From NCBI GenBank assembly GCA_963681505.1, contig OY811973.1:5800128-5864127 (forward strand): a stretch of 64,000 nt of DNA, read 5' to 3'. The notes under the pieces were generated by a model. It was not told the DNA's origin. It made no database searches and saw only the letters and a program-made list of their open reading frames with translations. This DNA comes from Eunapius fragilis (taxonomy: Eukaryota; Porifera; Demospongiae; Spongillida; Spongillidae). Positions 10,163-19,928 of the stretch are shown in pieces. Within the stretch, counting starts at the first letter, position 1. Every line of letters begins with the position of its first letter. The translations under genes were made by a program, and so were the position numbers.

Positions 10163-10480
10163 TTCTCGGGTGAGTATAACTCCGGATAGGAATGGTTTTA
10201 AAGAGCGCAAGTTATACCAATCGCTTTAGAATCTCCTGGAAGGACATCTTCAGGTATCAGATATATGAATAAAGCATAAAACTGATATACGTAATCATTA
10301 CGTAATATGGAGTGCTATATTTATGGCGACATTCACGCTTATTTAGAATTTTATCAGCTATAAACAGGTGGGATTTCATTTGATCGCAGTTTTGTTCCCC
10401 ACTTTTGGCTAGCGAAGTTGTTTTCTTCAAAATGCCTTCGCGTCAACAAAAGAGGAGAGCTAAACGGCGTTAAGTTTCAA
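9974..10480 (+). mobile_element. dispersed element R1, copy 1 (start of an ORF starting MPSRQQKRRAKRR)
   Basis: This segment runs from TAGCTCTTTGTTGCTATCGA through GATAGGAATGGTTTTAAAGA and AATCTCCTGGAAGGACAT to CATTTGATCGCAGTTTTGTT. It ends in a short reading frame M-P-S-R-Q-Q-K-R-R-A-K-R-R followed by a stop. Related copies lie at 59826-60365 (+), 60390-60720 (partial) and 40365-41650 (-, interrupted). The basic peptide start is partly kept at 60604 as M-P-S-C-Q-E-K-K-R-A-K-Q-R. This suggests a non-autonomous derivative that retains the 5' end of a larger element's gene. I do not recognise the encoded protein. Confidence 0.6.
10123..10163. repeat. (CGT)n trinucleotide run, ~12 units
   Basis: An uninterrupted CGT/GTC run lies inside element R1. 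The corresponding position of the copy near 60046-60085 has only a TC-rich stretch, so the run expanded in this copy alone. Confidence 0.9.
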
Positions 10481-10521
10481 GAACTAAATACAATACTAAA
10501 ACCACCGAAAAAATTTAGGAA

Positions 10522-10807
10522 ACAAGTTATAAAAACATTCTCTATACGAGAAGGTTGGTGGTATATAGGAATCAAAGGTGATGGTGGTGTAAAAAGAAAG
10601 GGAACAAGGCTTCTGATTGAAAAGGAAAAATGAAATAGACCTATATTAGAAACATGTCGTCATATATAAATGTGCTTGCTAATATAGGTCTATTTCATTT
10701 TTCCTTTTCAATCAGAAGCCTTGTTCCCTTGATTTTTACACCACCGTCACCTTTGATTCCTATATACCACCAACCTTATCGTATAGAGAATGTTTTTATA
10801 ACTTGTG
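10522..10807. mobile_element. long foldback element R3, ~130-base arms
   Basis: ACAAGTTATAAAAACATTCT at 10522 is mirrored by AGAATGTTTTTATAACTTGT ending at 10807. The arms continue inward through GGTTGGTGGTATATAGGA, GGAACAAGG and AATAGACCTATATTAG to a loop of about 30 bases. Relatives with the same arm words lie at 39908-40170, 49530-49700 and 60725-60880. No coding capacity; probably a MITE. Confidence 0.85.
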
Positions 10808-10927
10808 TAAGACACCAAAATGGATTTTCACATAGAGTAATGGTGTGGTATGTTGTGTTTAAAATAGGAACCCGATAGCGTTAATATTTCGGAAAATGTA
10901 TGGAACGTATATATACATGTATAATTA

Positions 10928-13215
10928 CAGGGCCCGCGGAACCGGGGGAGGGGGGGGGGGGGGGGGGGGGCAAAGGGGGGCAGCAGCTCCCCCACTTTTT
11001 TAGCCGATTAATTTTTATTTTTAACACGCGGTTTATGACAGACGCGGGGAAATCTTGATTATTTTGGGGTAGTGGTTTGTACGATTATTCTTGCTGTATT
11101 TACTCAGTACGTATTTGCGACTGCCCTATGGAGTTTTTTAAATACAGGCTCGTATTGTCGGACAACATGCTGCGCCAGGTGCCCTTTGTTTTTCTATGCA
11201 ATTCCTGATCGATCGCACTGCTTATACATGCAACCATAGATTATAGAATACAGGGATTGGAAACGGTAAAGATTACGGGATTCATCCGCATTTCACCATT
11301 CCGTAAATTATGTACCCTGGCCAGGGAACTTTTGTGAGCTTTGCCAAGAAAATGGTCGGTACATTTGAGAAACTTGTGCCCGATCCGGCTATCCAAAAGT
11401 AAAAATACGTTTAACAAAAAGAAGAGGCATTTGTGGAGCAATTCCATTCAACACGGATATATCTGAGCTTCGACCCAAACGAACTTGCGAGCCATTTGCT
11501 CCTACAATACATGCACAACACATAAGAAATTTTGATCACGCCACTCAATATGCATCTCTGATTCAATATATGTCCTCAAATATTCTAGAATCCTAATCAC
11601 TTTTCTGGGAAAAGTACACAAAAAGTACCCTTTTTGGATATCATTATATGACATATTTACGATTTACAATGCCAGAACCCTTCGTAGGGACTCCAGAACG
11701 TTACTACGCCACAATAACAACCACGTAGTCTATATGGGAACTCCCAAAATGGATTTATAATGTTTCCTGTGTCCAGGAAAATGCCACAACCACTACCCGA
11801 TCACGTGGTAGCTACGATCGCTCGCTGGCTCAACTGAAACTCTGTAAAAAGAATAGTTAAATGATTCTTTGATGTCAAAGAGGCTGTCCTCACACAGTTA
11901 TAAGCTAAACACCGCCGAAAGAAGCTCTCTACAAAAAGGATGTTTAACGGCTCACACGCCCACTAAAGGATTTTCGATGCGAAGCACGGTCACGTAACGG
12001 AACGTGACGTCACGTCACGTAAATGTATATGCCGTTTCCAATCCCTGTATTCTATAATCTATGATGCAACTGTATTGGTTTTCGATTCGGTGAAAAAAAT
12101 TGTTTCTTATAACATTCGCTTTTGCATCCATTTATTAAGTATAGCCTGCTATAGATTAGTGTATATCGGAACTGTGCCTTGAATGCTGAGGCACATCGTT
12201 AAAACTGTATATAATGAGCTGGTTTTTAAAGGTTACAATACGATAATTGTATATGCCTGCTGATTCTTTACTTTTCCAATTTCATCTATAATGATTGGAG
12301 TATTATTAAACATGTTTAGCTTAGAAAAAAATCTATAGGAGGGAATTATGATATTCCCCAATATTTCCCCGCATCTGTCGTAAACCGCGCGTGTTAAAAA
12401 TGTAACGATCCAGTATAATTAATATTATGCATGTAATACGTACATACAAGCATGCAGGCGCACCGCGCAACCAGCCTTTTGTTCTTTTGTTATTGTGCAG
12501 TGTATCCACTTCAAGTCATAGTGATTTGATTGTTTGCTTGACGAAGGGGCTAGGGAACTCCGAAATATATTTGCTTGTGTTAGATAGCCATTGGATTCGA
12601 ACACTTAATTACCGGGTCGGTCCGCTACATATACAATGGGCGAATCTCCTTAATATATAGCATAGCCATAGCTACGTTCTTCCTAGTAATCCAACCATGC
12701 TTAAAGATATCGGCAGAATATTTTAATTCGAGTAATGAAGCACGTGGTACTGCAGATGTGCCAAACGAAAATGATGACCGTGTATACTTTACCAGACGAC
12801 ATACCTGCACCCGAGGATAGCTAAATACTTGCAATGTGAAAAGTGCCTTGTTACGGAGATTGTTACTGACAGACTTCACTATATTTAAACTGATCTTGGT
12901 CAATCCAGGCTAAGGCAGTTAGTGAAAGATCTTTTTCCGCCGCTCGTAGCTTGAAAACTTGGCTTCGTTCAAGCATGCATGATCAAACTTAAAAGTTGCT
13001 GCTCAGTTTATTAAAATGTTCAATTCTGGAGTTAACCATTTTGCGCGACTATCCAATCACTCTGTATAGATCGATATGAGGTATTAAATTTATTGTGCTA
13101 TGCGCGCGTTATAACTATGAATAACTGCGAAGGTTGTGTTGCAACTTAATTGCTAACATGGAGGGGTACTAAAATCTTCCCCCCCCCCACTTTATAATAC
13201 CCTCCGCGGGCCCTG
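10928..13215. mobile_element. hAT-like element, CAGGGCCCGCGG ends, 5-bp target duplication
   Basis: The left end is CAGGGCCCGCGG (10928-10939) and the right end is CCGCGGGCCCTG (13204-13215), exact inverted repeats. AATTA flanks both sides (10923-10927 and 13216-13220). A second internal inverted pair, TTTTTAACACGCGGTTTA near 11022 and TAAACCGCGCGTGTTAAAAA near 12382, also supports a single element. A G-run lies just inside the left end and a C-run near the right end. Another element is nested at 11235-12063. No transposase frame was recognised. Confidence 0.78.
11235..12063. mobile_element. nested DNA transposon, 32-bp inverted repeats, 7-bp target duplication
   Basis: The left terminus CATAGATTATAGAATACAGG continues as GATTGGAAACGG and is matched exactly by the right terminus ending TATTCTATAATCTATG at 12063. 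ATGCAAC flanks both ends (11228-11234 and 12064-12070). The 829-bp interior has no convincing transposase. It contains palindromic CGTGACGTCACGTCACG near 12003. The 7-bp duplication is unusual for common superfamilies, so I leave the class open. Confidence 0.9.
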
Positions 13216-13360
13216 AATTATACTAGCTTGCACTCGTGAAAAATCACGGGCTGATTATTACTTTAACATGCATGCCCTGTGCTGCATCACGTTCGTTGAC
13301 TGTTTTACGAACAGCATCCTCCTTTGGCGTCCCGCCAAGAGCAGCTTAAAAAACATATAT

Positions 13361-14040
13361 TGCCATGGTTACGTTGTGTGATGACATAAGTTATAATTCA
13401 CTTTAATCTAACATACGGTTACTACTTATATAACATGCCCGCGCAATACATAGAATTATTATTGTCAGATAGTAACTACATGTTTTCGGTCTGAGAGTTG
13501 CCATGGTTACGTTGTGTGATGACATAAGTTATAATTCACTTTAATCTACCACCTGTCCTAACATACGGTTACTACTTATATAACATGCCCGCGCAATACA
13601 TAGAATTATTATTGTCAGATATAGTAACTACATGTTCTCGGCCTGTACGATGAGAGTGAACCACATTCAATAGCGTTGCTTTAATTGTTATTGCCTGTGA
13701 TGACATTATTACTTCCTGTACCGGTATGCAGGTTTTGTGGCACGAAGCATGGTCGTTAAGTACGCGCTGTTATGTACTTTTTGTGTGGGCGGTGGTCGCT
13801 CCTATTGGTTGCTAGGTACGCGTACCTCGCAACCAATAGGCGCTAGGCCGAGTATATTAAATAAATAGGTTACGCGGACGTACGTTGGTATTTAACTAGC
13901 TTGCACCCGTGGAAAATCACTGGCTGATTACTTACCACCTGTTCTAGCGTACGGTTACAACGCAACCTCTATAACATGCCCGCGCAACACAAATACTTCA
14001 TGGAATTATTATGTTAGATAGTAACTCGGCCTGTAGATGA
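13361..14040. repeat. tandem ~140-bp duplication plus a diverged third copy
   Basis: GCCATGGTTACGTTGTGTGA starts two near-identical tandem units, 13361-13499 and 13500-13640. Each runs through CATACGGTTACTACTTATAT and AACATGCCCGCGCAATAC to AACTACATGTT. A third, diverged partial copy (AACATGCCCGCGCAACAC) lies at about 13930-14035. No coding frame is seen; the surrounding 13216-14240 is otherwise unique, with CGCGTACC-rich inverted words near 13818 and 14202. Confidence 0.85.
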
Positions 14041-14244
14041 AACTTGAGAGTGAACCACAATAGCATTACGTTTATTCTTTCTGCATGTGATGACATTATT
14101 ACCTGTACAGGCTGTGGCAGGCATGGTCGCTAAGTACGCATTGCTATGTACCTTTGTGGGAGGTGGTCGTTCCTATAGGTTGCTAGGTACTAGGTAAGGT
14201 ACGCGTACCGAGCAACCAATAGGCGAGTATATAAATGAAATATT

Positions 14245-14625
14245 TTAATACCTGATGTAATGTGCTATTTGTAGATCAACACCAAATAATGTACTGCTCG
14301 CTTTATCTATGCTTTAGCTAATTGCCCGATCTGTTAGGCGTCTAAAGGTCCCCTGAGGACAACATGCGGACACATCCTGAAACGATTGGTACACTTGGCA
14401 AAACGTTCCTGTCGTGATTTATGCTAACCCCAAGGAAGAAGAAGACGACGGAAGAGAAATTTTAGATGGACAATGGGGACGAGTACTAAAAGTGCACAGT
14501 CTTATGACACGGAAGAAACGCAGAACTGTTCTCCTTTTTGATATCGCTCGATTGCCACTAAGAGCGAAGTGACCCGACTCTTGGCTGTCTCGCTCGACGC
14601 GAGATTATATTCTACTCTAATCTCT
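14245..14625. repeat. dispersed repeat R2, copy 1
   Basis: The stretch containing ATCCTGAAACGATTGG, GAAGAAGAAGACGACGG, AATGGGGACGAGTA and AACTGTTCTCCTTTTTGATA matches 51262-51645 in the same orientation at an estimated 75-80% identity. A short related piece (GGGTGCGAGACATGGGC) occurs near 63020. It lies immediately upstream of the RhoGAP gene, so it may contribute promoter sequence. Confidence 0.75.
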
Positions 14626-14773
14626 ATGACGTTTTTAATGACATCCAGATTCATATATGGAACCTTAATTTTTAACATTGAATAACTCTCATCACGTGAT
14701 AAATTAATTACGCCCATCGCTGGGGGGGGGGTTTGGTTCATATTGTGTTTTCTTCAAGCTTCCAGGCGGAGGA

Positions 14774-15697
14774 ATGTCTCATCGTTCGAAGGATGTCATC
14801 CTTACATCTTTTCAGAAACAGGGCTCCATGGAAACGTACATCTCCGAGGCCAGGAGCATCAGAGAGAGTACGATCTTCCATACGCTCGAGGAATCGGATG
14901 ATCTCTCCGAGTGCGAAGACGGTAAGTACCATGCCTGCTGGATTCGTCTCAGTACATTTGGGCTTCCCCTTCCCCCTCCCCTCCCCCCCTCCTCCCCTAA
15001 CCCGGGTGGGGACAGACTCCGATGCTTTCCTCCTCAAGCAAACGGGTTTCGGGATCATTGTCTCTGAAATGGAAAGTAAGTCTTTCACCACATATGTACC
15101 CACGGGACTTAACGTCCAGGGATACCCCGTCCCCCATACTGCTAGGCGGTCAGCCATCATCGTACGACTTCGACAGTAAGACCGCAGCTCTACCCAGGAC
15201 CCATGCCGCTGCCATAAGGAAGCGAATGGATTCCTTCCGCACGACAATGAAAACCAGACACGGGCCGGACCTGAGAACTGTTTTCAAATCTCAGGGGGCG
15301 CCGTCCACCGGCACGCCCCCTCCCCCGCCGATCCCCGAGAATCCCAACCCCCTCGTCCACAACTCGTCGTCCCTTAACTTCAGAGCCTCTCCGGCGCCTC
15401 CCAGCTACGCTCAGACGATGGCGGAGGTAGCCACGCGTTCCATGACTCCGACGCAGGCAAAGGAATTATCAGACCCTGAGGTGGAAGATATCAAACTGGT
15501 GAGGTGGAAGAGTAGTGGGGTTCGGGTCATTGATAATTATCTATGCTGTTTAATAAACAGAGCCCATAGCTTTGTAGTATAATGATGGGATCGTGTTTGG
15601 TTTGCATTTTTGCAGCATTTTGGTGATCCTAGTTCACAATCGGCCTCATCACTGAATTCTTGGGACCAACTGCCTGTAAGTGTGGATGGAAGTGTGT

Positions 15698-15738
<41 letters not shown>

Positions 15739-15759
15739 CGTGTGTGTGTGTGTGTGTGC

Positions 15760-15795
<36 letters not shown>

Positions 15796-18700
15796 ACACA
15801 CACACACTGCCAGAATCTGGCACACACCTCACAGAGGTTTTGCTGTCTTGGAAACACACACACACACACACACACACATACACACAGAGGATACATTACT
15901 GTGCATAGTGATTAGGCTTAGGCCTAAGATAAGGCATGGCTTGTACTTACCTACAGAACTTCACCATCAGTCAAGACGCTCTTGGCATCACTCACATCAG
16001 TGACCTCACACGTCAGAGTGACCTCGACAAAGTACGAGTACTGGCACTTTTGGAGCTGACGGTAACCCTTGACGACCATAATATTCCCCTCAGGACACTG
16101 CGTGCCACTAAAACTAAGACAACTGGCACAGGTCAGTTGGTGGGGGGGCAAAATGGGAAGGGTTTGGTCACACACCATGTACAAACATGCACGCACACAC
16201 ACAAGCATACACACTTGCATGCACACACAAACACACCCACTCAAACACACTATCACACATGCATAGCACCCACGAACACACACGCATGCATACACACAGG
16301 TTATTCACTTGCACCCTTGACATATGTTTTAATTTTAATTTCAGAAAATGGCGTCTTTGGCATCCCTCTGAGCGTGCTGCTGGCCAATGATCGCAAGAGA
16401 GATCCAATGGCCACCATTCCGCTTGTCTTTAAAGAGGTGACTTGTAAGATTTCATTTTAACAGAGCACTCATCCCTACACCCTCCCTATCACCCCACACC
16501 CTCCCAATCACCCCACACCCTTCCCATCACCCACACCCTCCCTATCACCCACACCCTCCCTATCACCCACACCCTTCCTATCACCCACACCCTCCCTATC
16601 ACCCACACCCTTCCTATCACCCACACCCTCCCTATCACCCACACGCTCCCTATCACCTACACCCTCCTTATCACCCCACACGCTCCCTATCACCCCACAC
16701 CCTTCACATCACCCACACCCTCCCTATCACTCCACACCCTTCCTATCACCCACACCCTCCTATCACCCACACCCTCCCTATCACCCATACCCCCTTTCAC
16801 CTACACCCTCCCCACACCTCCCATCACACCATGCCCTCCCCATCACCCCACACCCTCCCATCGCACCACACCCTCCCTATCACCCGACATACCCCATCAC
16901 ACCACACCCTCCCTATCACCCACACCCTCCCACTCTCCCTATCACACACACACCCCATCACCCCATACCCTCCCTATCACCCCATACCCTCCCTATCACC
17001 CCACACCCTCCCCATCATAACCACACCCTCCTATCACCCCACACCCTCCCATCCCCCACACCCTCACTATCACCCCACACTCCTATCATCCCGCACTCAC
17101 TATCCTCCTTCCTTCCCTATCGACCCAGATGATCAGGTTTCTCGAGGACAATGGTCTAGTGGAGGAAGGAATCCTTAGGATTCCTGGCTCATCCTCGCGT
17201 ATTAACAGTACTATTCAAGAAATTGAGACCACTTTCAACACAGGTCTGTTCTCCTTCGAAGGGAAGAAGTGTGTCGATGTTTCATCGTGTCTGAAACAGT
17301 TTTTGAGGTGAATGGAAGAGGCTTGGTTGTCACCCCATCAGATGTGCCTTGTCATCCCCCCAACCCCCAACCCCACCCCACCCCCCTGTAGAGACCTCCC
17401 AGTTCCGCTCCTTACAAAGGAGTACCTCCCTACGTTTGCGACAATTGTGGAGCTAGATGACCTGAAGGAGCAGGTGCGTACGCTCAACCTCCTCATCCTC
17501 CTCCTGCCATCCCTTCATCAGAGGGTCCTTAAGGTGTGTATGTATGCATGCATATGAGTATACGTACATGTGTATGTGCATGTGTGTACACATGTGTACA
17601 TGTATATGGGTGTGTGCATGTGTATGTGTACGTAATGTGAATGTGAGTGATATTAGTAGAGGGAGGATATGGTGCTGGTATGGTGTACATTATTCAGTAC
17701 ACCCCCCCCCCCACTTGCCATACCTGCTGTTGTGTACAATTAACTCCATAGAGGCTCATGGAATTCTGTGAAGCCATTACCAAACACTCGGACCAGAACA
17801 AGATGGACCTCACAAACATTGCGATGGTCATTGCTCCTAACCTCTTCTTCTCACTTCCTTCTCTGCGGGGCTTTGATAATGTTGCCATGGCAGCAAACAC
17901 TACACACATTGTACGCCTTCTAATCAAATACCACGACCTCTTGTGGACTGTAAGTGGAAGGAGGGGGTGGAAAAGAGGGTGTAGGTGCTATGGGAGGAGG
18001 GTGTTAATGGTAAAATGAGAGGAAGGAGAGCATAGCACAAGAGGCAGCCTAAACTGTAACAGAGGAAAGATGGAGGTTGGGGAGGAGATGGAGGGTTACG
18101 TGGTGGGAGGGAGGGGTTTGGAGGGTTAGGTGGGTGGGGAGGGGATGGAGGGTTAGGTGGTGAGGGAGGGAAGGGAGGAGTTAGATGGTGGGGGAGGGGG
18201 GGGAGGGGTTGTGAGGGAGAGTGAGGTGGAATGATTAAAGAAATAATTGTTGGGTTTTGGAGTGAGTTTGTTGTGTCACCAGGTCCCTGGGGAGATGTTA
18301 AAACAGGTGCGATACCTTTACGAGCTGGAGCTGAAGAGGTTAAACCACAAATCTGTGCTGAGGGCCATTAAGGAGATGCAGCACAAAAACCAGTCTAGTG
18401 GAGGGAGGCGTGGCCACGAGGTAATGTCATGGGGGGTGGGGTGGTGTGGTCAGCATAGTCTACTGATATCAATAGTGTTGGGGGCAAGCCCATGTCTGGT
18501 CCTGACCTTGCCAACAGCCCCTTCACCTACTGGCTTGCTTTGTGCGCTGGAGAATTGGCACAAGGTATAATGGAGGGGGCATTAGTTGGGTCCATGTAAA
18601 GGTGTCTTCTTTTGAGGTGTTTTTTTCTGTTGTTTTGGTTTCTTTTCTATCTCCGAGATGAAACGTCCTTTGTTTGCCATTGTGTTCTCTTATCTAGTCA

Positions 18701-19081
18701 GCTCATCACATCATTCGTGTCCAAGCACCACTGTTCACACGCGTCTGCATGGCTGTGAACATCTCTGAAGGTGTCACCGCTGGAGAGATTGTACAAAGGC
18801 TGGTGAAGCGTTCCCACATCAACAGGGATGTCCTTAAGAAGCGCTACTCCAGCAGCAGCATGACCAGCCTGGACAGCATGTCCTCCAACTCCTCCGAGGA
18901 TAATGGAGGGAGCTTGTCTCCCGAAGAGGACGTCAAACAGTTCCTCTTTGAGGCTGGAGGCAACATAGGTACATGCCAGCAACGTTGGTACCATGTAGGG
19001 GGGGGGGGGGGGGGGGGGGATATGTGGTTATGTACATGTATGTGGTATCAGTGTGGTGCATTTAAAAGTGAGGCGCACTTG

Positions 19082-19134
<53 letters not shown>

Positions 19135-19429
19135 TGTGTACGAAGAGGGGGGGTTGTAGCAGGAACAATTGGTATGTACACTTGAGAAGTGACAAGCTTT
19201 TTGTTTATGCCATGGATAAGTAGTGATACTTGCTGGACATAGTATCTCTTGGCACATTCCCTTGGGCCTTAGTTGGATTTCATGGTTTCTCTTGTCATTC
19301 TGACACATTCCTTGGTCCTCAGGTGAACGGTGTTTACATGATGACACGGATATACAGTTGCTCTGTTCTGCCAACCCCAATGCCACTTGGGTCATCAAAC
19401 CCAAGGACGATCCGCTGGACCTTGTATAA
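14774..19429 (+). CDS. ARHGAP18-like: Rho GTPase-activating protein, ARHGAP18/28/40 family (12 exons, 640 aa)
   Basis: Exons read by splice signals and phase: 14774-14921, 15016-15075, 15146-15498, 15616-15675, 15957-16131, 16345-16436, 17129-17307, 17392-17533, 17752-17949, 18283-18420, 18698-18968, 19323-19429. All junctions are GT-AG and the frame is continuous to TAA. The protein should stimulate GTP hydrolysis by Rho-type GTPases at the cytoplasm/actin cortex. Residues 83-117 carry the family segment LPRTHAAAIRKRM...DLRTVF. A proline run follows at 127-131. About 225-295 is the conserved SDL...LALLELTVTLDDHNIPL region. The RhoGAP domain spans about 290-475 with arginine finger R313 in GILRIPGS, and N433 in MVIAPNLF. 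Exon 11 encodes IIRVQAPL, matching the human family's C-terminal domain, and a serine-rich insert. The end, FLFEAGGNIGERCL...ATWVIKP, also matches ARHGAP18. Human ARHGAP18 is 663 aa. Exon 3's acceptor was placed at 15145 because only that choice keeps frame. Start ATG 14774 is the first in the open frame. Confidence 0.93.
15692..15888. repeat. (GT)n and (CA)n microsatellites in RhoGAP intron 4
   Basis: A GT run of about 100 bases with GCGTGCGT interruptions (15692-15793) is followed by short CA runs at 15795-15807 and 15855-15888. Together they can form a GT/CA hairpin. Long open frames over them are artefacts. Confidence 0.95.
16467..17108. repeat. CACCCACACCCTCCCTAT minisatellite in RhoGAP intron 6
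   Basis: About 640 bases of an 18-20-bp pyrimidine-rich unit (CCTATCACCCACACCCTC and variants) fill most of intron 6, right up to about 20 bases before exon 7. The strand is almost pure C/T/A, giving an extended polypyrimidine region directly before the 3' splice site at 17127-17128. Confidence 0.95.
18055..18225. repeat. G-rich degenerate repeat in RhoGAP intron 9
   Basis: GGAGGGTTAGGTGGTGGG-type words recur between the donor at 17950 and the acceptor of exon 10. The strand asymmetry (G-rich on the coding strand) resembles the other simple-sequence introns here. Confidence 0.7.
18998..19131. repeat. poly-G run and (GT)n in RhoGAP intron 11
   Basis: About 20 G at 18999-19019 and a GT run at 19083-19131 lie within the last intron (18969-19322). 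Confidence 0.9.
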
Positions 19430-19928
19430 GAACTTTGTTTGATGCACACTGCAACTCTTCGTGCTCATGTTTTTTTCACAGCTCTTCCGTTGTTCCCTTG
19501 TATCGTTCCGTTTTTTTTATGTATGTTTTATTTTTTCACCGACTTGACTGATCATGAGACCGAAGGATTGCACCCCTTAAGTCAAGCGTGGTGTGACAAA
19601 ATGCTTAGGATTTGTAACCGCCAGTCTGCCTCGATGCGACACAGCGGTTCGCGTTTGTGTAAACGCCTAAGTAAACGCGCCACGCTGAGTGACATTATGG
19701 CGTCGCATAAGTAGCTGTGTCTGACGTATAGGAACTTATATGGTAATGGCGGCTCGTGGGCTGCATCGAATTTTTTTTAACCCGTGCTGCGGGCGCCGCA
19801 ATAATTTAATCGACGCACACGTTGATTGCATTCATTGCATACTTGTGTGCGGCACCATTAAGGTTTCCTGGAGTGGTCTTATATTATACTCGCAACCTCA
19901 AACAATTCTTCAGTGCACAGTTCGAATT

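Noticed and set aside
12427..12660. Possible tRNA-like GGATTCGAAC word near 12592
   Set aside because: No acceptor stem or anticodon arm at proper spacing; a chance match to the T-loop consensus.
14738..15247. 169-codon - strand open frame
   Set aside because: It is antisense to the first three RhoGAP exons, whose + strand reading has splice signals and family similarity.
15022..15582. 186-codon continuous frame as a single exon
   Set aside because: Only its 15146-15498 part is kept: the earlier part crosses a frame-preserving intron (GTAAGT at 15076, CTAG at 15142-15145), and the later part runs past a GTGAGG donor at 15499.
16508..17178. Frames encoding GVGDREGVGDRKGV or PSPSPHTLPSHHT repeats
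   Set aside because: Both are translations of the intronic minisatellite.
19740..19928. N-terminal extension (from MVMAARGLHR) of the LURAP/FAM89-like protein
   Set aside because: The frame is open, but the residues are Cys/His-rich and unlike the rest; ATG 19929 gives a compact start. Kept as an alternative only.
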